DNA of 64,000 bases from Sorangium aterium (GTDB lineage Bacteria; Myxococcota_A; Polyangia; Polyangiales; Polyangiaceae): the NCBI RefSeq assembly GCF_028368935.1, contig NZ_JAQNDK010000002.1, forward strand, positions 2,418,001-2,482,000, in the 5' to 3' direction. The position numbers and the translations under genes are program-made. The notes beneath the pieces were generated by a model, which saw only the letters and a program-made list of their open reading frames with translations, had not been told where the DNA came from and made no database searches. Of this stretch, positions 59,854 to 64,000 are shown one piece after another. Each line of letters begins with the position of its first letter. Position 1 is the stretch's first letter.

Positions 59854-62025
59854 TCAGACCCATGCCTGCGTCGAGGGATCCCAGCGCTTCCAGGTGCCTT
59901 TGTCGTCCATGTAGAGCTCGCTCTCCCCGGGGAGGGCGCGGAAGCGCGTGCTGCTGATCTTCAGATCGTCGATCCTCCCCGAGTAGTCGGTCTGCGCTTC
60001 GGCGCCCTTGATGCTCCGCATGTCGGCGACGAGCTCTTGCCCGCTCGCCTCGACCACCACATAGCCGTGGGCGTTGCTGTTGGCGTGGGCGAGGTGCGGG
60101 TTGATCTTCGTCTCTGCCGACGTGAGCAGCGAGTCGATGCTGAGGGCGAGCGCCGCGGCGCCCGGGAGCCCGCGCAGCGTCGGATCGCTCGCGACCTGGC
60201 TCGTCAGGATCTCGCGGAAGGACGCCGAGGAGACGGAACCGCCCACGAGCTCGACGATCTTCTTCGTGGGATCGCCGCTCGGGCCGGGCGTCCCCGCGTA
60301 GAAGGCGTGGACGTCGCCGGTGATCGCCACGACGCCCCCCAGCCCGACGAGCCTCTCGAGCAGCTCGTCCCGCTTGTTGCGGAAGCCGTCCCAGGCGTCG
60401 GTGGTCAGATAGAAGCTGCGCTTGAACTGGGCGGGGAGGGAATAGGGGCTGAGATCGACGGCGAGCTGGACGAGGCAGAACTCGTTGCCCCAGACCTTCC
60501 AGGTCGCCTTCGAGCCTTCCATGGTGTCGAGGAACCAGGCCTCCTGCTCGGCGCCCATCATGTCCTCGCTCGCGCCCTGCGTCTCCTTGTAGCGGATGGC
60601 AGCGTAGATATCGAAGGTGTCCTTGGCCGTGAAGTAGCGCGTACCGATCATGCCGTACGCGTTGATCTTGCCGAAATCCACGTAGGCGATGCCCCGCTCC
60701 AGGCCCGCTTCCGCGGGGTCGATGAGCGGGATCTGCATGTCCGCCGGCAGGCCCTCGTTGGCGGCGGCGACGATCTCGTTGATGAAGGCGACGCTGATAT
60801 TCCCCGTCACCTCGGCGGGATCGTAGCCCACGGCCTCCGCGGCCCCGATGAGGACCGGCGCATAGATGCCGTCGCCGTAGGTCTCCACGTCCACGTAGGG
60901 CAGGGCGGCCGCGGGCACCTCCCCGAGCTCGGCCACGAGCTTCGGCTGATCGAGCGCGACCCTGCCGGGGAAAGCGTCCTCGGGGATGAGGTGATCCGGC
61001 CGGTAGCTGCGTAGATCGGTCATCACCAGGTGGACGTGCCGGCCGAACACGAAGTCGCGGTAGATGTGGAATTCGTCCGGGAGCGAGGCGCCCGGGTCGA
61101 GCTCCACATCGTCGCCGTAATCGACGGGCTGGTACTCGAACCAGGCCTGGTTCGCGGCCTTGCGGCGGTCCGCGTCGGTCTCGTCCTGCCGGCCGTCGAA
61201 ATACGTGGCCGTGGCGCCGAAGCAGTCGTTCGAGAACTCGTGATCGTCCCACGTGGCGATCATCGGGAAGCTCTCGTGGACCTTCTGGAGGTTCGCGTCG
61301 GAGCGGTACGTCCTGTAGAGCTCGCGGTAGTTATCGAGCGATCTCGCCGCGTGGTAGGCGCCGTCGCCGTCACCGAGGGAGATGCTGCCGGCCACGTCGG
61401 TGAAGACGACGCGGCGCCCGCTCGTGCTCTGGAAGCTGGGATCGCCGTCCGTCTCGTAGATGTAATCGCCGAGGTGGACGAAGAAATCGAGCTCCTCCTG
61501 GGCGAGCGCCAGGTAGGGGTTGTAGTACCGCCCCACGTAATCCTGGCAAGACACGTAGGCGAAGCGGACCTTGACGTCGGCCCCCTCGGCCGGGGCGGTC
61601 TTGGTGCGCCCCACGCGAGACGCATAGCTGGTCTCGCCCTTCACGTAGATGAATCGGTAGTAGTAGACCGTGCCCGCCGCGAGGCCGCGGACCTTCACCT
61701 TCACGCAGTGATCGTGCCTCGCGAGCGCCTTCACCTTCGCCTGTCCGGCGTCGAGCGCCACCCGCTGCGCGAACCCGGCGTCGGTGGCGACCTCGACCTC
61801 GAGATCGAGATCCTCTGCGCCGTCCTGCACGCGGGTCCAGAGGACGACGCTGCCGGGGCGCGGATCGCCGGAGGCGACCGACTGGGGGAAGAACCCGGAG
61901 CCGTCTGCGAGCTCGCGCTCGTTATCGACCGGGTTGATCGTCTCGGGGTCGCCGCCGCAAGCCGGGACGACCAGCGCGCCGGCGGTGACGAGCGTGGCTC
62001 GGAGGAAATCTCTGCGCTTCAGCAT
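59854..62025 (-). CDS. PhoD-like alkaline phosphatase (Tat-exported)
   Basis: This 723-residue protein has a Tat signal (KRRDFLRATLVTAGALVVPAC). It matches the PhoD family: GDPRPGSVVLWTRV (N-terminal Ig-like domain), FAYVSCQDYVGRYYNPY, HLGDYIYET, IATWDDHEFSNDCFG, GDVHAFYAGT and the C-terminal beta domain. The DxH/GDxH/N-type metal ligands are all visible. PhoD hydrolyses phosphate mono- and diesters using Ca2+/Fe3+. It faces the multicopper oxidase tail to tail, with no obvious shared regulation. Confidence 0.88.
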   Translation of the reverse strand: MLKRRDFLRATLVTAGALVVPACGGDPETINPVDNERELADGSGFFPQSVASGDPRPGSVVLWTRVQDGAEDLDLEVEVATDAGFAQRVALDAGQAKVKALARHDHCVKVKVRGLAAGTVYYYRFIYVKGETSYASRVGRTKTAPAEGADVKVRFAYVSCQDYVGRYYNPYLALAQEELDFFVHLGDYIYETDGDPSFQSTSGRRVVFTDVAGSISLGDGDGAYHAARSLDNYRELYRTYRSDANLQKVHESFPMIATWDDHEFSNDCFGATATYFDGRQDETDADRRKAANQAWFEYQPVDYGDDVELDPGASLPDEFHIYRDFVFGRHVHLVMTDLRSYRPDHLIPEDAFPGRVALDQPKLVAELGEVPAAALPYVDVETYGDGIYAPVLIGAAEAVGYDPAEVTGNISVAFINEIVAAANEGLPADMQIPLIDPAEAGLERGIAYVDFGKINAYGMIGTRYFTAKDTFDIYAAIRYKETQGASEDMMGAEQEAWFLDTMEGSKATWKVWGNEFCLVQLAVDLSPYSLPAQFKRSFYLTTDAWDGFRNKRDELLERLVGLGGVVAITGDVHAFYAGTPGPSGDPTKKIVELVGGSVSSASFREILTSQVASDPTLRGLPGAAALALSIDSLLTSAETKINPHLAHANSNAHGYVVVEASGQELVADMRSIKGAEAQTDYSGRIDDLKISSTRFRALPGESELYMDDKGTWKRWDPSTQAWV

Positions 62026-62339
62026 CGGGCGACCAGGGAATCCTGGAACTTTCGCCGATGTCAATCTCCTCGTGGACCCAGCCGCTTCGCGCGCTGGCGG
62101 CCACGCCTGTAAAGCGCAAAGCGGGGCGTCCGATGGGTGAGGTAAGTGGGCGTGCTTACGCGTTGCCGAGCATGGCCGAGCGTTGACGGGCGTGGTCAAA
62201 CGTGACCAAACATGGTAGATAAGCTGTCGGGTGCTCGTGAGTCCTGTCCTAGGACCGCATTGGTCTTCAAGGGATAGATGAGCTAAGTTGAGCGTTTATC
62301 ATGCGGCAGCGGGGCAGGACACCGGAGGGCGAGTCCGAC
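62026..62339. other. 314-bp divergent region
   Basis: This lies between the PhoD start and the CheX-like gene. It contains several short GNGTG(G/A)-type direct repeats (around 62140-62215), but no clear operator. Otherwise I see no gene. Confidence 0.35.
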
Positions 62340-62999
62340 ATGAGGTCGGGGCACAGCGTCCCTGACCGTCCTGGCGCCGACCGCCGCGACTCGATCCCCC
62401 CGCCTCCATTCGGGCAGCCTTCCGGGCCCGGGCGTTCCGGCCCGTCCAGCGAGCGGTCGCCTGCTTCGAGGTCTGCTTCCTCGCGCAAGGTGCGGACCAT
62501 CGACGTCCTCGTTCAGGGCGCGACCGTGGAGCTCTTCCACTTTTACGGCGTCGCCATAGCGCCTGCGGACCTCGGGGAGCGCCGCGACGAGGCGCTCGTC
62601 CACAGCGATCCTGCGAGCACGGTCGAGTTCTCTGCGCCCGGCTTCTCCGGCCTGCTGGCCTTGTCGGCGCACCCTGGCGTATTTCGCGCGATGACGGGGC
62701 TGCCGCCCACGCTCGATAGCGTCGACGACTGGATGCGCGAGGTCGTCAATCAGCTCATGGGAAAGGTGAAGAGCCGCCTCGCGCGGTTCCAGATAGCGCT
62801 TCACGCAGAGCTGCCGCAGCTGCGCCGCGCGACCGACGTGGCGCGCCGGTACCGGGGCAGCAAACAGCAGTTCTGCTATGCCTTCCGGACGTTGAAGGGC
62901 GAGGTGGTCGTCACGCTGGGCGGCGACTTCGACGAGAGCTCGCTGGTGTTCTCGAACTCGTCCCCGCTTCCGCTCGATGGCAAGGTGATCCTGTTCTGA
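62340..62999 (+). CDS. CheX-like (CheC/CheX family) protein
   Basis: This protein of about 219 residues starts at ATG 62340 (GGAGGG upstream); ATG 62301 is an in-frame alternative. The N-terminal 50 residues are disordered. The core (about 60-219) has the CheX pattern: IDVLVQGATVELFHFYGVAI, VDDWMREVVNQLMGKVKSRL with the E-x2-N...G motif (EVVN..MG) of CheC/CheX phosphatases, and GEVVVTLGGDFDESSLVFSN. Such proteins remove phosphate from CheY-type regulators. No chemotaxis gene is adjacent except the partial receptor at 63690, so the partner is uncertain. Confidence 0.62.
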   Translation: MRSGHSVPDRPGADRRDSIPPPPFGQPSGPGRSGPSSERSPASRSASSRKVRTIDVLVQGATVELFHFYGVAIAPADLGERRDEALVHSDPASTVEFSAPGFSGLLALSAHPGVFRAMTGLPPTLDSVDDWMREVVNQLMGKVKSRLARFQIALHAELPQLRRATDVARRYRGSKQQFCYAFRTLKGEVVVTLGGDFDESSLVFSNSSPLPLDGKVILF

Positions 63000-63219
63000 G
63001 CCCTCTTGCGCGGCACAGCGCTGCCGCGGCGCCGCTGCCGGTGGCGGCAGGGGCGGCGGCAGGCGCTCCGGTCGCGGCGGGCGCCGGGGCGACGCCGGCG
63101 CCAGGGCTCTGCGCATGCGCGAGAGATGCCGTGACGAGCACTGCTCCGATGGACGCGCTCGACGCGCGCGCGAGGCGCCGTGCCGGCGCTCGCGGCAGTG
63201 AACTCCGACCCATCATCAT
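62911..63219 (-). pseudogene. 5' fragment of a secreted protein, truncated by the CheX-like gene
   Basis: ATG 63219 has GGGGAG at good spacing and starts a signal peptide (MMMGRSSLPRAPARRLARA followed by SSASIGAVLVTASLAHA) and an Ala/Pro/Gly mature start. Codon use is ordinary to about 63015. From there the frame runs antisense into the end of the CheX-like gene (stop at 62999) and codon use collapses (AGA, ACA, TCA). This indicates a gene cut off by a rearrangement at about 63005-63015. Confidence 0.55.
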
Positions 63220-63689
63220 TGATTTCTCCCCGTTCGCAGAGCCTTCGTTGCGGCTCCAGCCGACGTCGCACGCGCTCTTGCGGACTTGCGAACTTCACGC
63301 GTAGCATACACAGCGACGAGGACGGGCGGGGAACTCGACGCGCTCCATCACGCTCGCACCACAGTTGGGTGAGACATCACAACAGGAAAGAACGTGAATC
63401 AGGAGAGCACACATGGTGTGCGGGCGAACGTTGATGATGACTCCACGTGTGCACGCGTCGATTGTCGTTCGCGTCGTTCGCGTCGTTCGCGTCGTTCGCG
63501 TCGTTCGCGTCGTTCGCGTCGTTCGCGTCGTTCGCGTCGCGCGCGTCACGCGCGGGGCTCAGCTCGCCCGGTGCTCGTGCTGAGCGCGCCGCGCGCGGGG
63601 ACAGGCGTTCGCGCGAGATCCCTCGTCACGAAGCACACGAGATGCGCGCGGGCGCCGCGCCGCGCGGGCCACGCCGGAGGGACGGGGGC
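63220..63689. other. 470-bp gap with 9-bp tandem array
   Basis: Apart from the tandem repeat at 63465-63536 and the start of the truncated secreted gene at 63219, this stretch has no gene that I can support. The GGAGG before 63690 is the ribosome site of the receptor gene. Confidence 0.4.
63465..63536 (+). repeat. 8 x 9-bp tandem repeat (TCGTTCGCG)
   Basis: Eight perfect, contiguous copies of TCGTTCGCG are followed by a degenerate ninth unit (TCGCGCGCG). The repeat is identical in every unit, so it is probably young and copy-number-variable. It lies in a non-coding gap between the truncated secreted gene and the receptor gene. Confidence 0.9.
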
Positions 63690-64000
63690 ATGCCGACATT
63701 GCGTAGCGCTTCGATTCGACTGAAGCTGTGGTCGCTCGCCGGCGTCCCCGTCGCGGGGGCCCTGCTGCTGGCGGCGATGATCGTCGGCGACGCGCGGCAG
63801 CAGGCGGCGAGGGCGGCGGGGATAGGCTCCATCGAGGACCTCGCGCAGCTCTCCTCGATCATGGCGAAGCCGCTGCACGCCCTCCAGAAGGAGCGGGCGT
63901 GGACCGCGCTGGTCGAGGGGCTGGAGGCCCGGCCTCCGGAGACGATCGACGTCGAGGTCGAGCGGCGCGCCACGCCGCCGCTCAATCGCGCGGCGGAGCT
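63690..64000 (+). CDS. N-terminus of a membrane receptor with NIT-like sensor domain, cut by window end
   Basis: The ATG at 63690 is behind GGAGGGAC. The first 103 residues have a signal/transmembrane segment (about 13-32, LWSLAGVPVAGALLLAAMIV) and a periplasmic helix (about 43-75, GSIEDLAQLSSIMAKPLHALQ followed by KERAWTALV). The helix has the lxxLVHxLQxERG-like pattern of the nitrate/nitrite-sensing NIT domain at its start. The reading frame is still open at the last base, so the output domain (MCP, kinase or cyclase) lies outside the window. Confidence 0.72.
   Translation, partial: MPTLRSASIRLKLWSLAGVPVAGALLLAAMIVGDARQQAARAAGIGSIEDLAQLSSIMAKPLHALQKERAWTALVEGLEARPPETIDVEVERRATPPLNRAAE

Noticed and set aside
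63295-63549. Minus-strand frame with Thr-Arg-Thr repeat
   Set aside because: It is only the translation of the 9-bp tandem array, with no ribosome site or other protein features.
1-64000. tRNA, rRNA or CRISPR array
   Set aside because: I looked for GTTCRANYC-type T-loops with acceptor pairing and for spaced direct repeats of 25-40 bases and found none. GGTTCGATCC at 6906 lies inside the hydrolase start and lacks a tRNA context.

Overview
The window is a high-GC (roughly 70% by eye), fairly loosely packed chromosomal stretch. It most resembles a large-genome myxobacterium of the Sorangium/Polyangium group (Myxococcota). The reasons are: many lipoproteins with Gly/Ser/Thr-rich linkers followed by Cys modules, a ferritin-like domain in a secreted protein, paired DUF1592/DUF1552 proteins, a GYF-domain membrane protein, PAS-STAS and hybrid CheA proteins, long intergenic gaps, and several gene remnants. 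This is inference from family content; no rRNA or other phylogenetic marker beyond trmB is present.

Layout. 1-9 kb: secreted proteins (an endostatin/C-type-lectin-like lipoprotein, a barrel-ferritin fusion, a frameshifted lipoprotein, DUF1003, a His/Asp-repeat lipoprotein), an alpha/beta hydrolase, and two broken genes (a histidine-kinase stub and a frameshifted hypothetical gene). 9-13 kb: a fatty-acid desaturase, a decayed stretch, and a truncated GntR (FCD) regulator fused by an ATGA overlap to a GlcD-like FAD oxidase. 13-17 kb: an ABC-2 exporter operon with an anchored partner. 17-26 kb: an AraC/VOC pair, an HD protein, an M20-like exported peptidase with altered metal ligands, a prolyl oligopeptidase, a trypsin-like lipoprotein and a PAS-STAS regulator. 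26-38 kb: a quinone-oxidoreductase stub, a transglutaminase-like protein, a fungal-type GH15 glucoamylase, a LysR-DoxX pair with matching palindromes, CotH, a hybrid-cluster protein, a soluble PQQ sugar dehydrogenase, a GYF protein and an OmpA/MotB-like protein.

38-46 kb: the most coherent system. One strand reads TonB-dependent receptor, CheW, single-domain response regulator, YfiR-like periplasmic protein, MCP and CheA-REC, with overlaps of 4 nt (CheW/regulator) and 17 nt (MCP/CheA). The MCP periplasmic segment resembles the sensor of YfiN, the classical partner of YfiR. This suggests a YfiR-gated receptor in which a chemosensory kinase replaces the usual diguanylate cyclase output.

46-64 kb: a GT-C-like membrane protein, trmB, a Cys-module lipoprotein, a cholesterol-oxidase-like GMC enzyme, the DUF1592/DUF1552 operon, a beta-helix lipoprotein, a multicopper oxidase, a PhoD-like phosphatase, a CheX-like protein and the start of a NIT-type receptor.

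Two further patterns stand out. A 162-bp, highly structured repeat occurs twice (27456-27617 and 52823-52984; 6 mismatches). Both copies sit on the stop codon of a plus-strand gene at a convergent gene junction. Six other convergent junctions carry GC-rich palindromes without T-tracts.
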